A stretch of 64,000 nucleotides of DNA, taken from positions 96,906 to 160,905 of the forward strand of contig NZ_JAPDOG010000009.1 of the NCBI RefSeq assembly GCF_026013545.1. Reading direction: 5' to 3'. Position numbers and translations under genes: made by a program. Shown piece by piece: positions 39,828 through 49,611 of this stretch (position 1 is the stretch's first letter; each line of letters begins with the position of its first letter). The notes under the pieces were generated by a model that did not search any database, was not told the DNA's origin, and worked only from the letters and a program-made list of their open reading frames with translations. This DNA comes from Defluviimonas salinarum (GTDB lineage Bacteria; Pseudomonadota; Alphaproteobacteria; Rhodobacterales; Rhodobacteraceae).

Positions 39828-40547
39828 TTAGCCCGGCGCTGAGCCGGTCGGGGGCGGGTCGATCCGAAGATCGGCCCAGATCGGCAGGTGGTCCGAGGCG
39901 ATTCGGGCCGGCGCTGAGGCATGGACGCCGGCATCCACGAGATGCAGGCCGGGGCCGAGCGCGATCCGGTCCAGGGGTGCGATCGGGCGCGCGGCGGGAA
40001 AGCTCGCGCCGGGCGCGTGGAGGCGGAACTCTGGCGCCAGCGCCTCGCCGCTGCCGCGCACCGACCAGTCGTTGTAGTCGCCGAGGATCGCCGTCGGCAT
40101 TGCCGTGCGGCGGCCGATCGCGGCGCGGATCGCGGCTATCTGCATCGTCCGGTAGCGCCGGATCAGCCCGAGATGGACGCCGACGACGCGGATCGCCCCC
40201 GCCGTCGTCTCCGCCTCGAGGAGGACCGCGCCGCGCGGCTCCAGCCCCGGCAGCGCGATACGGCGGAGCGCCGTGACCTCGATCTCCCGGCGCACGAGGA
40301 TGGTCTGGCCGTGCCAGCCAAGGCTCGGTCCGTCGAGGGCGAAGGGCGGCACGGTGTAGTCCGTCTCGCGCTCGATCAGCCGGTGCGGCAGCGCAGCGGG
40401 GCGTGGCGCGAGCCGGTGGTCGACTTCCTGCAGCGCGAGGATGTCGGCGCCGACCGCGTTGATCACGGACAACACCCGGCGCGGCAGTCGGCGTCGGTCG
40501 AGACCGAGGCATTTGTGCACATTATAGGAGGCCAGGCGCAGCATCAT
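39828..40547 (-). CDS. Endonuclease/exonuclease/phosphatase-family protein
   Basis: A 239-residue EEP-fold hydrolase. Motifs: SYNVHKCLGLD (N-terminal Asn), ILALQEVDHR (metal Glu), VVGVHLGLI, ILGDYNDWSV (catalytic D-x-N) and terminal ASDHLPIWADL (His). Could act on nucleic acids or phosphoesters; substrate unknown. Start at MMLRL (40547) with GAGGGG upstream. Upstream of zntB on the same strand. Confidence 0.87.
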   Translation of the reverse strand: MMLRLASYNVHKCLGLDRRRLPRRVLSVINAVGADILALQEVDHRLAPRPAALPHRLIERETDYTVPPFALDGPSLGWHGQTILVRREIEVTALRRIALPGLEPRGAVLLEAETTAGAIRVVGVHLGLIRRYRTMQIAAIRAAIGRRTAMPTAILGDYNDWSVRGSGEALAPEFRLHAPGASFPAARPIAPLDRIALGPGLHLVDAGVHASAPARIASDHLPIWADLRIDPPPTGSAPG

Positions 40548-40611
40548 CCCCTCGTTCGGTGCGGTCAAATGTGGGCTTGAAGCGCGAATTTCGCAATCCT
40601 AGATTGAACTT

Positions 40612-41259
40612 ATGTGGAAGCGCCGCCTCCGTCGCCAGCCCTTGATCGTCCAGGCGATCTGGACCGTCCTGGCCGTGGCTTGCCTCGCGGCGCTCGTCAC
40701 CGGGCGCTGGTACCTCGCTTTCGTCTCGGTCGCGACGATCGTCCTGTCGCTCCTGCCAGTGCTCTTTCAGGGCCGGTTCGGCATCCGCCTTCCGGTGCGG
40801 TTCTTCGTCTGGATCGTGGTCTTCGTCTTTGCCACGATCTTCCTCGGCGAGGCGTTCGATTTCTACAACTGGATCTGGTGGTGGGACATCGTGCTTCACG
40901 GCGTCTCGGCGGTCGCCCTCGGGCTCGTCGGCTTCCTCTTCGTCTTCATGCTGTTCGAGGGCGACCGCTACGCCGCGCCGGTCTGGGCGGTGGCCTTCGT
41001 CAGCTTCTGCTTCGCGCTGTCGGTCGGCGCGATGTGGGAGGTGTTCGAGTTCGCGATGGACCAGGTCTTCGGGCTGAACATGCAGAAGTCCGGCCTCGTC
41101 GATACGATGTGGGATCTCATCGTCGACATGATCGGCGCGGCGATCGGGGCCTTCGCGGGCTTTCTCCACCTCAAGGGGATCGAGCTTGGCGGGCTTACCG
41201 GCGTGCTGCAGGAGTTCATCCAGAAGAACCGTCGGTTCTTCCGCAAATTCCGCCGCTGA
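40612..41259 (+). CDS. DUF2238-like membrane protein
   Basis: A 215-residue protein with six hydrophobic helices. Charged and aromatic motifs inside the membrane, WWWDIVLHGVSAVALGL near residue 89 and GAMWEVFEFAMDQVFGLNMQ near 142, followed by DTMWDLIVDMIGA, match the YjdF/DUF2238 group. Function unknown. Divergent from the EEP gene, 64 bases apart. Confidence 0.78.
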   Translation: MWKRRLRRQPLIVQAIWTVLAVACLAALVTGRWYLAFVSVATIVLSLLPVLFQGRFGIRLPVRFFVWIVVFVFATIFLGEAFDFYNWIWWWDIVLHGVSAVALGLVGFLFVFMLFEGDRYAAPVWAVAFVSFCFALSVGAMWEVFEFAMDQVFGLNMQKSGLVDTMWDLIVDMIGAAIGAFAGFLHLKGIELGGLTGVLQEFIQKNRRFFRKFRR

Positions 41260-42684
41260 TCAGGTGCCGCAGAAGGTGCGGCGGACGATCTCGTCCGGTT
41301 TCGGCGCGTCCCGGTATGCGATGGCTTCGGGCTGGTCTCCGTACGGTTCCGCGAGGATCGCGTTCAGCCGGTGGAACGGCGCGAAATCCCCGGCGACGGC
41401 GGCACGGATCGCCTCCTCGACGCGGTGGTTGCGCGGGATGAAGGCCGGGTTGGCAGAGCGCATCACGGCCTCGGGGTCGGCCTCGCGTGCGAGCCTCGCC
41501 TGCCAGCCCTCGGCCCAGACCTCAAAGGCGAACGGGTCGGCAAACTCCGCCGCCGCGGTGCCGTCGACGAGGCCGCGGAAGGTGCGGGTGAAGTCGGCCT
41601 CGTTCTCGGCCATCAGGGTCAACAGCGCCTCGATCAGCTTGGCGTCACCGTCCTCCTCGGTCGAAAGCCCGATCTTGGCGCGGAAGAGCCTCAGCCATTC
41701 CCTCTGGTAGATCACGCCGAAACGGTTGATCGCGGTGGTGGCGGCCTCGATCGCGGGCTCGAGTTCGCCCATCAGCGGCAGAAGGCAGGAGGCGAACTGC
41801 GCGAGGTTCCAGACCGCGATCTGTGGCTGGTTGCCGTAGGCGTAGCGCCCGAACTGGTCGATCGAGGAAAAGACCTTGCCCGGATGGTAGGCGTCCATGA
41901 AAGCGCAGGGCCCGTAGTCGATGGTCTCGCCTGAGATGGCCATATTGTCGGTGTTCATCACGCCGTGGATGAAGCCGAAGCTCATCCATTTCGCGATGAG
42001 CCGCGCCTGCGCCGCCGTCACCGCCTCGATCAGCGCGAGCGGCCCTTCCGCGCCGGGGTAGTGGCGGTCGATGACGTGATCGGTGAGGAGCCGGAGTGCT
42101 TCGGTATCCTCGCGCGCGGCGAAATACTGGAAGGTGCCGACGCGGATATGGCTCGCCGCGACGCGGGCGAGGACGGCGCCGGGGAGCGCGGTCTCGCGCC
42201 AGACCGTCTCGCCGGTCGTCACCGCGGCGAGGGCGCGGGTGGTCGGCACGCCGAGTGCGGCCATCGCCTCGGAGACGATGTATTCGCGGATCACCGGGCC
42301 GATCCAGGCGCGGCCGTCGCCCCGGCGCGAGAAGGGGGTCTGGCCGGAGCCCTTGAGCTGGAGGTCGAAGCGCCGCCCGCCGGGAGCGACGATCTCGCCC
42401 AGAAGGATCGCGCGGCCGTCGCCGAGCTGCGGCACCCAGCCGCCGAACTGGTGGCCGGCATAGGCCTGGGCGAGGGGGGCCGCGCCTGCGGGCGTCGCAT
42501 TTCCGGCAAAGGCGGCGATGCCCTCGGGCGTCGCGAGCAGAGAGGCGTCGAGCCCAAGCTCGGCCGCGAGCCGGTCGTTCACCGCGATCAGGCCGGGTGC
42601 GGCGACCGGCACCGGGTCCTGGCGCACGAAGAAGCGGTCCGGCAACCGGGCATAGGAATTGTCGAAGGGTAGGGTCAGGGTCAT
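41260..42684 (-). CDS. selO: Protein adenylyltransferase SelO (YdiU)
   Basis: A 474-residue pseudokinase that transfers AMP to protein Ser/Thr/Tyr residues, linked to redox stress. [19 protein letters not shown] near residue 72 and [19 protein letters not shown] near 109 form the nucleotide site, and [22 protein letters not shown] near 241 the metal site. It ends RTFCGT, the Cys equivalent of the selenocysteine in animal SelO. Full length. Confidence 0.94.
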   Translation of the reverse strand: MTLTLPFDNSYARLPDRFFVRQDPVPVAAPGLIAVNDRLAAELGLDASLLATPEGIAAFAGNATPAGAAPLAQAYAGHQFGGWVPQLGDGRAILLGEIVAPGGRRFDLQLKGSGQTPFSRRGDGRAWIGPVIREYIVSEAMAALGVPTTRALAAVTTGETVWRETALPGAVLARVAASHIRVGTFQYFAAREDTEALRLLTDHVIDRHYPGAEGPLALIEAVTAAQARLIAKWMSFGFIHGVMNTDNMAISGETIDYGPCAFMDAYHPGKVFSSIDQFGRYAYGNQPQIAVWNLAQFASCLLPLMGELEPAIEAATTAINRFGVIYQREWLRLFRAKIGLSTEEDGDAKLIEALLTLMAENEADFTRTFRGLVDGTAAAEFADPFAFEVWAEGWQARLAREADPEAVMRSANPAFIPRNHRVEEAIRAAVAGDFAPFHRLNAILAEPYGDQPEAIAYRDAPKPDEIVRRTFCGT

Positions 42685-42742
42685 GCGCGTTCCTCGCCCC
42701 CTAGATAGGCACGGCGGCGGGGCAGGGGAAGCTCTGCCGTGA

Positions 42743-43681
42743 TCAGAGCCGCCCGATGCGCTCGGTCAGGAGCGCGAAGAAGCCGTCCGCATCAACATCG
42801 CCGATGAACATCGCATTGGCCTCGCGGCCCGAGACTCGCCACCAGTCTGCAACCGTCATGCCGGCGGTGAAGCGGCCTTCAAGCTCGATCTCCACGTTGA
42901 TGTGGCGGCCCGAGAAGAGGTCGGGCTCGATGAGATAGGCGATGGTGCAGGGGTCGTGGAGCGGGGCGCCTTCGGAGCCGTATTTCGCCATGTCGAAGCG
43001 TTCGAAGAAATCGGTCCAACTCGCCACCGCGTGGCCGACCCGGGTGCCGAGGTTACGGAACGCCTCGACCCGCGCCCTTGTGGTCAGCGCCTGGTGGGTG
43101 ACGTCGAGCGGCATCACCACGAGCGGCACGCCGGACTTGAAGACGATGCTCGCCGCCTCGGGATCGACATAGATGTTGAACTCGGCCGCCGGCGTCACGT
43201 TGCCGACCTCGAAATAGGCGCCGCCCATCAGCACGATCTCGGCAACCCGCTCGACGATGTCGGGCGCTTTCTGGAAGGCGGTGGCGATATTGGTGAGGGG
43301 GCCGATCGGGCAGAGCGTGACCGTGCCCGGCGCCTCCTCACGCAGGGTCTCGATCAGGAAATCGACGGCGTGACCCTCGGCGAGCGGCATCGAAGGATCC
43401 GGCAGCGCGATTCCGTCGAGGCCGGTCTTGCCGTGGACATGTTCGGCGGTGACGAGCTGGCGGGTGAGCGGTGCCTCGCAGCCCGCGAAGACGCGGATGT
43501 CGCTCCGCCCGGCAAGCTCGCAGACGACGCGCGCGTTCTTCGAGGTGAGCGCGAGCGGCACGTTGCCCGCGACTGTGGTAAGCCCGAGCACCTCCAGTTC
43601 GGGCGAGGCGAGTGCCAGCAGGATCGCCACCGCGTCATCCTGGCCGGGGTCGGTGTCGATGATGATCTTGCGTGCGCCCAT
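42743..43681 (-). CDS. Inosine/uridine-preferring nucleoside hydrolase
   Basis: A 312-residue calcium-dependent hydrolase that splits nucleosides to ribose and base. It opens with the aspartate motif [20 protein letters not shown] and has TTVAGNVPL near 36, [12 protein letters not shown] near 121, [12 protein letters not shown] and [15 protein letters not shown] near 242. Length and motifs are standard. The upstream segment (43690-43790) contains an interrupted TGTCCAGATTGGACA palindrome that could be an operator. Confidence 0.9.
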   Translation of the reverse strand: MGARKIIIDTDPGQDDAVAILLALASPELEVLGLTTVAGNVPLALTSKNARVVCELAGRSDIRVFAGCEAPLTRQLVTAEHVHGKTGLDGIALPDPSMPLAEGHAVDFLIETLREEAPGTVTLCPIGPLTNIATAFQKAPDIVERVAEIVLMGGAYFEVGNVTPAAEFNIYVDPEAASIVFKSGVPLVVMPLDVTHQALTTRARVEAFRNLGTRVGHAVASWTDFFERFDMAKYGSEGAPLHDPCTIAYLIEPDLFSGRHINVEIELEGRFTAGMTVADWWRVSGREANAMFIGDVDADGFFALLTERIGRL

Positions 43682-43831
43682 GGCCGTTCCTCCGCTATCC
43701 GGGGCCGAGACTGGCGCGGTGTTGCTGTCTTGTCCAGATTGGACAGCCGTCCAATCCGCAACCGGAAAAAGCCAAACCTTCGCCATATTTGGTCACCAGT
43801 CTGGAAACGATCCGTGGGAAAGGCCGACATC

Positions 43832-44734
43832 ATGCAGGCTCCAACCAGCGATATCGTGGTCCATGCCGGCGCGCATTGCTGCGGCGCCGAAGAGTATCAG
43901 AGATTTCTTGGCGCAAATCGCGCGGCACTGACCGCGGCCGGCTACGATCTGGCCTATCCGGGCCGGGGCGGTGCGCCGGGCGGCACCTTCGACTGCGGCT
44001 TTCCCGAGCCGCGCCACCAGGGCATCGCGCTCGACGCCATCGTCGGCGCGATCGCTACGGCCCTCGCGGACCTTGGCGCGGAGGGGCGCGGTCTGATCCT
44101 GTCGGAGCACGACCTTGCCGGGCATATGGCGAGCCTCCTCGCCGGGCGCTTCTACCCGGTGGCACTGAAGCGGGCCGAGGCGCTGCGGCAGGCGCTCGGC
44201 CGGCCGGTCGACCGCCTCGTCGTCGCGATCCGTCCCTACGAGGACCTCTTTGCCTGCGCCTGGCGCCGGTTTGCGCTTGACCGGCAGATGGAGCCCTTCG
44301 CGGAATACGTTCCGGCGATGGCGGGTTTTTCCGGCGGCTGGACCGAGACGGTGACGGCGCTGCGCGACGGTCTCGAGGCGGGCAGGGTGACGGTGCTGGT
44401 CGGCCCGCAGCACCCTCTTGACCTGATGGCGCATCTCGTGCCCGGGCTGCGGCTCGCCGATCCGGTGGTGCTGCCCGAGGCACCGGCAATCACCGACAGC
44501 GCGATCGCGATGATCCAGCGCCACTACGGCCAGGGCGCCCGCTTCGCCCCCGGGCAACGCGACCGGATCCTCGCCTTCCACGCAACCCAGCCGCAGGTCG
44601 CGCCCGAGACCGGCTTCGCAGCAACCCAGCTTACCGCCCTGCGCGCGCGCTACGCCGAGGATCTCGACCGGCTTGCCGGGCTTGCCGGGGTCGAGCTCGT
44701 CGCGGGCGCCGTTTCGGCGGTGGCGGCGGAATAA
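43832..44734 (+). CDS. Sulfotransferase-like protein with degenerate PAPS loop
   Basis: A 300-residue protein without a firm family match. Its start, IVVHAGAHCCGAEEYQRFLGANRAAL, follows the HAGxHKTGTxxxQxxLxxNR pattern of bacterial sulfotransferases, but the KTGTT phosphate loop is replaced by CCGAE, so PAPS binding is doubtful. Later segments (DRLVVAIRPYEDLFACAWRRF near 128) are also sulfotransferase-like. It may be an inactive or repurposed member. GTG at 43814 is an alternative start. Confidence 0.5.
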   Translation: MQAPTSDIVVHAGAHCCGAEEYQRFLGANRAALTAAGYDLAYPGRGGAPGGTFDCGFPEPRHQGIALDAIVGAIATALADLGAEGRGLILSEHDLAGHMASLLAGRFYPVALKRAEALRQALGRPVDRLVVAIRPYEDLFACAWRRFALDRQMEPFAEYVPAMAGFSGGWTETVTALRDGLEAGRVTVLVGPQHPLDLMAHLVPGLRLADPVVLPEAPAITDSAIAMIQRHYGQGARFAPGQRDRILAFHATQPQVAPETGFAATQLTALRARYAEDLDRLAGLAGVELVAGAVSAVAAE

Positions 44735-44849
44735 AACGCCCGAATCTCTGTCCCGCCTAGATCATTCAAGAGGCATCGATCTGACGCGGAGTTGGCGGGT
44801 GCGTGCGGCAGAAGCAGCTCGTGGACTGGTTTGCGGTGTGCTTGCCGCG

Positions 44850-45761
44850 TCAGCGCATCGACGCGACGAGGGTGGCCTCGCTGCGCGTGAGGCAGCCCCG
44901 TGCAAGCCCGAAATCGGCATGTTCCGACAGGCTTTCGGCCTCGGGAAAGAGCCGCTCGAGTTCGGCCACGTCTTCCCGGTCGAGGCATCGAACGGCGACG
45001 TTTCCGAGGTGAAGCGACTCGCTGGCGAGGCCGTTGGAGAGGATGATCTCGTGGCGATCGAAGATGAGGTGGATGTACGTCACCGGACCGGCAGTGTCCT
45101 CGCGGACGACGCTGTGGTCGTTGACCAGGTGCACGGCATGGGCGAACGCTTCCTCGGCGCCGAAATGCAGTTCTATGTCCCAGCCGCCGATCAGGATGCG
45201 GTGGAAGGGCGAGACCAGCAGATCGGTATGCGGCCGCCCGGCGCCGAAAGCGCCCGCCTTGATGCGCACCGGTCGCAGAGTCGATTCTGACGCCAGACGC
45301 CGCGCGCCTATCTCCCGCCGCAGGATGTGCCGGATCGGCGCGGCCCCGCCGTCGAGCGTCAGGACCCTGTCGCCCACGCCAAGCGTCTCGATCGGGCGCT
45401 CGCCGTCGGTGGTGGTGATCAGCGTGCCTTCGACGAAGCACGGCACGGCGTTCTCGTCGATTGCGATCGAGACCGTCAGGGTGTCGGTATTACCCTGGCC
45501 GCCGCCGGCATGTACCGCGGTGACCGCGAGGCTCACGGTGACGCCTCCGGGCGGGATATCGGCGCCCGGCAGCAGCGTGAGTGTCAGGACCCCGGTCGGG
45601 CCGATCGACACGCTGTAGTCGCCCGGGGAAAGCGCGCCGTCCGATAGCACCGTGACAGACCAACTCGCGGGCAGTTTCGTCGCCGTGTAGACCGACACGA
45701 CCTCGGTCTGACCGGGACCGACGCTCAGGGTGGGGCTTCCGATGACCTGCTGCGTCGCCAT
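44850..45761 (-). CDS. Hint (Hedgehog/intein) domain protein
   Basis: A 303-residue protein. Residues 1-105 are a beta-rich Ser/Thr/Val domain (SLAVTAVHAGGG), and 108-250 a Hint_2 domain: PCFVEGTLITTTDGERPIETLGVGDRVLTLDGG with the Cys1 nucleophile, then VSPFHRILIGG with the block-B/F-type His. Such proteins are common in Rhodobacteraceae, often on secreted or RTX-like proteins; autocleavage is untested. No signal peptide visible. Confidence 0.82.
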   Translation of the reverse strand: MATQQVIGSPTLSVGPGQTEVVSVYTATKLPASWSVTVLSDGALSPGDYSVSIGPTGVLTLTLLPGADIPPGGVTVSLAVTAVHAGGGQGNTDTLTVSIAIDENAVPCFVEGTLITTTDGERPIETLGVGDRVLTLDGGAAPIRHILRREIGARRLASESTLRPVRIKAGAFGAGRPHTDLLVSPFHRILIGGWDIELHFGAEEAFAHAVHLVNDHSVVREDTAGPVTYIHLIFDRHEIILSNGLASESLHLGNVAVRCLDREDVAELERLFPEAESLSEHADFGLARGCLTRSEATLVASMR

Positions 45762-45851
45762 TTCGGTTCTCGTCGTCGATCAGGTTCGCTGAGAAACTGA
45801 AGTCGAAATGTGGCGACAATGTGTCATGCTTCTTGCTGCGACCGCAGCCGA

Positions 45852-46376
45852 TCATGATCGTGCTGCCGAAAGCATCTCTCGCAGAGCGCCCGCAAGGTCG
45901 CGGCGTTCCTCTGGCGACAGGAACGCGCCGAGCTCGACCTCGCGTCCCTCGCCCTTCAGCGTGAGATAGTCGGGGACCGGACCACCCGTGGCATGGAGCG
46001 CGACCGAGACCCAATAGGGATTGGCCTCCCACCGCAGCTCGCTGCCGTCCGGGGCGCGGCGGAGGATCTCGATCCGGTCGGGGTGGAGCGTCAGCCGCTC
46101 GGTCAGCTCGCCGGTGCGGTAGCTCGAACTCAGCGCGCGCCAAATCCCCCAGACGGTGAGGACGAGGAAGGGCAGGAGCCCCCAAAGGACCTTGGTGCCG
46201 AGGACCGCGAAGAGTGGCAGCGACAGGAGTGCCGCGGTCGCCGCGATGAAGCCGACGAACCCGGTGCGCGGCAGCGAGCGGTGCGGCCAGAGCACGAGTT
46301 CGGCCACCGGCTCACGCGAAGAGGCCCCGGATTTCTCCGGGGCCTCCTCGGGTCGTCTTACCCAGTGATAGGGCAT
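45852..46376 (-). CDS. DUF2244 membrane protein
   Basis: A 174-residue protein with two central hydrophobic helices (GFVGFIAATAALLSLPLFAVL and VLWGLLPFLVLTVWGIW, residues about 39-80), then a PH-like cytoplasmic part (LTLHPDRIEILRRAPDG..WVSVAL). DUF2244 genes regularly follow ctaD in alphaproteobacteria, and here the ATG begins one base after the ctaD stop, so a role linked to cytochrome oxidase is likely but unproven. Confidence 0.85.
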   Translation of the reverse strand: MPYHWVRRPEEAPEKSGASSREPVAELVLWPHRSLPRTGFVGFIAATAALLSLPLFAVLGTKVLWGLLPFLVLTVWGIWRALSSSYRTGELTERLTLHPDRIEILRRAPDGSELRWEANPYWVSVALHATGGPVPDYLTLKGEGREVELGAFLSPEERRDLAGALREMLSAARS

Positions 46377-46377
46377 C

Positions 46378-48048
46378 TCAGTGGGCGTGGCCCTTGTCCC
46401 ACATGTCGCGGGTCGGGAGCGTCTCGAACGTGTGCTCCGGCGGCGGCGAGGGCAGGGTCCACTCCAGCGTGTCGGCATGCTCGTTCCAGTAATTCGCTTC
46501 CTCGACCCGCTTGCCCGCGCGGAGCGTGTAGAACACGATGCCGATGAAGAAGATGAACGAAGCGAAGGACAGGAACGCGCCGAGCGACGAGATGTAGTTC
46601 CAGTACGCGAAGGCCTCCGGGTAGTCGATGTAGCGGCGCGGCATGCCCTGGCGGCCGAGGAAGTGCTGCGGGAAGAAGGTCAGGTTCGCACCGATGAACA
46701 TCATCCAGAAATGCAGCTTGCCGGCCCATTCCGGGTACTGGCGGCCCGACATCTTGCCCATCCAGAAGTAGCAGCCCGCGAAGATCGCGAACACCGCGCC
46801 GAGCGACATCACGTAGTGGAAGTGCGCCACGACGTAGTAGGTGTCGTGATAGACCCGGTCGACCGGCGCCTGGCTGAGAACGACGCCGGTGACGCCGCCC
46901 ACGGTGAAGAGGAAGAGGAACCCGAAGGCCCAGAGCATCGGCGTCTTGAACTCGATCGAGCCGCCCCACATCGTCGCGATCCAGGAGAAGACCTTGATGC
47001 CCGTGGGCACCGCGATCACCATCGTCGCCAGCATGAAGTAGGACTGCTGGGTCAGCGACATGCCGACCGTGTACATGTGGTGCGCCCAGACGACGAAGCC
47101 CAGAACCCCGATCGCCACCATCGCGTAGACCATCGGCAGGTAGCCGAAGATCGGCTTTCTCGCGAAGGTCGCGATGACGTGGGAGATGATCCCGAAGCCT
47201 GGCACGATGATGATGTAGACCTCGGGGTGGCCGAAGAACCACAGGATGTGCTGGTAGAGGATCGGGTCACCGCCGCCCGAGGGCTGGAAGAAGGTGGTGC
47301 CGAAGTTGCGGTCGGTCAGCAGCATGGTGATCGCGCCCGCCAGAACCGGCAGCGACAGGAGGATCAGCCAGGCGGTGACGAAGATCGACCAGGCGAAGAG
47401 CGGCACCTTGTGCAGCGTCATGCCCGGCGCACGCATGTTGAGGAAGGTCGTGATCATGTTGATCGCGCCGAGGATCGACGAGGCGCCCGAGACGTGCACC
47501 GCGAAGATCGCGAGGTCCATCGACCAGCCGGCCTCGTTCGTCGACAAGGGCGGATAGAGCACCCAGCCCACGCCGGAACCCGCCTGGTCGTTGCCGCCCG
47601 GCGCCAGCACCGAGGCCACGGCGAGCGAGGTGCCCGCGACATAGAGCCAGAAAGAGAGGTTGTTCATCCGCGGGAACGCCATGTCCGGCGCGCCGATGTG
47701 CAAGGGCATGAAGTAGTTGCCGAAGCCGCCGAAGAGCGCCGGGATCACGACGAAGAACATCATCAGGATGCCGTGGGCCGTGACCAGCACGTTCCAGACA
47801 TGCCCGTTCGGGGTGCAGGGCTCGTCGGAGGCGAAGAGGCGCGACCCCTCCATGCACATGTGCTGGACGCCCGGCTCCATGAGCTCGAGCCGCATGTAGA
47901 CCGTGAAGGCCACCGAGATGAGACCCACGACCGCGGCCGTGAAGAGGTAGAGGATACCGATATCCTTGTGGTTCGTGGACATGAACCAGCGGGTAAAGAA
48001 CCCGGGGTGTCCATGATCACCGTGGCCATGAACGGCTGCGTCGGCCAT
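46378..48048 (-). CDS. ctaD: Cytochrome c oxidase subunit I (aa3 type)
   Basis: Catalytic subunit of the aa3 oxidase. The 556-residue product has about twelve helices and the full set of ligands: [10 protein letters not shown] (low-spin heme), [17 protein letters not shown] (CuB His cross-linked to Tyr), WAHHMYTVG (CuB), and [12 protein letters not shown] (both hemes). An N-terminal [10 protein letters not shown] segment is typical of Rhodobacterales. RBS GGGAGAA precedes the ATG. ctaA at 24.3 kb supplies its heme A. Confidence 0.98.
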   Translation of the reverse strand: MADAAVHGHGDHGHPGFFTRWFMSTNHKDIGILYLFTAAVVGLISVAFTVYMRLELMEPGVQHMCMEGSRLFASDEPCTPNGHVWNVLVTAHGILMMFFVVIPALFGGFGNYFMPLHIGAPDMAFPRMNNLSFWLYVAGTSLAVASVLAPGGNDQAGSGVGWVLYPPLSTNEAGWSMDLAIFAVHVSGASSILGAINMITTFLNMRAPGMTLHKVPLFAWSIFVTAWLILLSLPVLAGAITMLLTDRNFGTTFFQPSGGGDPILYQHILWFFGHPEVYIIIVPGFGIISHVIATFARKPIFGYLPMVYAMVAIGVLGFVVWAHHMYTVGMSLTQQSYFMLATMVIAVPTGIKVFSWIATMWGGSIEFKTPMLWAFGFLFLFTVGGVTGVVLSQAPVDRVYHDTYYVVAHFHYVMSLGAVFAIFAGCYFWMGKMSGRQYPEWAGKLHFWMMFIGANLTFFPQHFLGRQGMPRRYIDYPEAFAYWNYISSLGAFLSFASFIFFIGIVFYTLRAGKRVEEANYWNEHADTLEWTLPSPPPEHTFETLPTRDMWDKGHAH

Positions 48049-48482
48049 GCTGTTCTCCCATTCCATACGCAAGGCGCGGGTTATCGCCCCGCGCACGGCT
48101 TCAGGCCCCGTAATAATTGTCCGGGGGCGGATGGGCAATCAAAGAAGCAGGGCCCGCGACGGAAAATTTCCGTCCCGTGGATTTTCGGGAAATCAAGCGC
48201 GTCCGAGGACTTGCCGGGCGGGCGCCGGGAGCGGCGAGGCCGGGCTAGGCCGCGGGGCGGCACGTATCGTGATTGGCGTCCACGCGCGGGCATTCGGTCT
48301 TACGGCGTGGCCGCGGTCCCGGCGGGGATCTTTATCTACATCGCTTTCCTTCGACTGGCGGAGCCCGGCAAGGTCCGGGCGGGGCTGCTCTAGCACCGAA
48401 TCCGATGGCGCGATTTGACATGGCGCAAACCGGCTTGGTCGGTGGGGAAGGGCGCTGGCCGGGGAATCGGTTGCCCGCAGTC
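48049..48482. promoter_or_regulatory. Spacer between ctaD and lipB with putative ctaD promoter
   Basis: On the minus strand TTGCCC (48133-48138) and TATTAC (48110-48115) are 17 bases apart, about 60 bases before the ctaD ATG, a plausible sigma-70 promoter. The rest (48140-48482) has no convincing gene; a plus-strand frame ending at 48393 codes a short hydrophobic stretch (GVAAVPAGIFIYIAFL) but has no RBS. Confidence 0.45.
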
Positions 48483-49169
48483 TCAGGCTTCGACAGGCCC
48501 GCGCCGCCGATCCGCCTCACCCGGCCCGAAGGCCTGCGCGAAGGTTGCCTTCAGCGCGACGTCGAGATCGCCCATCGTCACCGGCAGGCCGAGATCGACG
48601 AGGCTCGTCACCCCGTGCTCGCGAATGCCGCAGGGCACGATCCCGTCGAAATGCGCAAGATCCGGCTCGACGTTGATCGCGATGCCGTGGAAGCTGATCC
48701 AGCGCCGGAGCCGCACTCCGATCGCGGCGATCTTGTCCTCGCGCACCGCACCGTCGGAGCCGGGCGCCTTGTCGGGACGGGCGACCCAGACCCCGACGCG
48801 CCCCTCGCGGATCTCGCCTCTCACGTTGAACTCGGCGAGCGCCGCGATGATCCAGGCCTCGAGCCGGCCGACGAAGGCGCGGACGTCGCGGCCGCGGCGG
48901 TTGAGATCGAGCATCACATAGGCCACGCGCTGGCCTGGCCCGTGGTAGGTGTACTGGCCGCCCCGCCGCGCCTCGTAAACCGGGAAGCGGTCGGGATCGG
49001 TGAGATCCTCGCGCCGCGCCGAGGTGCCGGCGGTATAGAGCGGCGGGTGCTCCAGCAGCCAGATCGCCTCGCCGGCACGCCCCTCGGCGATCGCGGCCAC
49101 CCGCTCCTCCATCGCGGCAAGCGCGGCCTCGTAATCGACGAGGCCGGGGCTGGTGATCCATTCGACCAT
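48483..49169 (-). CDS. lipB: Lipoyl(octanoyl) transferase
   Basis: Moves octanoyl from acyl carrier protein to lipoyl domains, starting lipoate synthesis. The 228-residue product has [18 protein letters not shown] near residue 38, [21 protein letters not shown] near 68, [26 protein letters not shown] with the catalytic Lys near 146, and the active Cys in [14 protein letters not shown] near 178. Confidence 0.96.
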   Translation of the reverse strand: MVEWITSPGLVDYEAALAAMEERVAAIAEGRAGEAIWLLEHPPLYTAGTSARREDLTDPDRFPVYEARRGGQYTYHGPGQRVAYVMLDLNRRGRDVRAFVGRLEAWIIAALAEFNVRGEIREGRVGVWVARPDKAPGSDGAVREDKIAAIGVRLRRWISFHGIAINVEPDLAHFDGIVPCGIREHGVTSLVDLGLPVTMGDLDVALKATFAQAFGPGEADRRRGPVEA

Positions 49170-49260
49170 GGGTTCTCCGCATCAAAGCTGCCCCAAGGGC
49201 AGGAATTCCAGACTGGCGCCAGCCGATGCGGCGGCGCATAGTCCCCCGCATAGTACGGCC

Positions 49261-49286
49261 TCCCCGAAAGTTCACGGGGATTTTTT
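49261..49286 (+). terminator. Terminator-like hairpin with T6 tail on the plus strand
   Basis: TCCCCG (49261-49266) and CGGGGA (49275-49280) enclose an 8-base loop and are followed by TTTTTT. No plus-strand gene lies upstream (lipB is on the minus strand), so it may end a small RNA or act as a leader attenuator for the short frame at 49309. Confidence 0.5.
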
Positions 49287-49308
49287 GATCAGATCATTGG
49301 GGGCAAGC

Positions 49309-49443
49309 ATGTCGGTGTTACGCATTGCGGCCGCTTCGGTGGCGGTCACGACCGGTCTACTCATCGTCTCCTTCTTGCTGGCCCATCCGGGCTTTCGGTC
49401 GGAGTCAGGAACGGGGTCCGGCTGGGTGATCGACCATAGATAG
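49309..49443 (+). CDS. Possible small membrane peptide (44 residues)
   Basis: A short frame with one predicted transmembrane helix (VLRIAAASVAVTTGLLIVSFL) and a polar Gly/Ser tail ending GWVIDHR. GGGGGCAAGC upstream is an acceptable RBS. No family recognised. It lies in a low-information stretch upstream of the peptidoglycan-binding-domain protein, so translation is uncertain. Confidence 0.35.
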   Translation: MSVLRIAAASVAVTTGLLIVSFLLAHPGFRSESGTGSGWVIDHR

Positions 49444-49611
49444 AAAGCCTTTTTGATAGTTCTTGTTACGAGTGTGCAAAACCCGGGCCTGAACCCCTTC
49501 GCCGTTGCCAATGCGACGCGAGGGGTTCAGACTCGGGTGGTTTCCAAGTCTCGCCGCGGCCTGGACGTGCCCGGGGCACGGCGAAATGCCATTTTCGTCG
49601 GGGGGTACGAT

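Noticed and set aside
48047..48418. A 123-codon plus-strand frame in the ctaD-lipB gap
   Set aside because: No RBS, no family resemblance, and the likely ctaD promoter lies inside it on the other strand.
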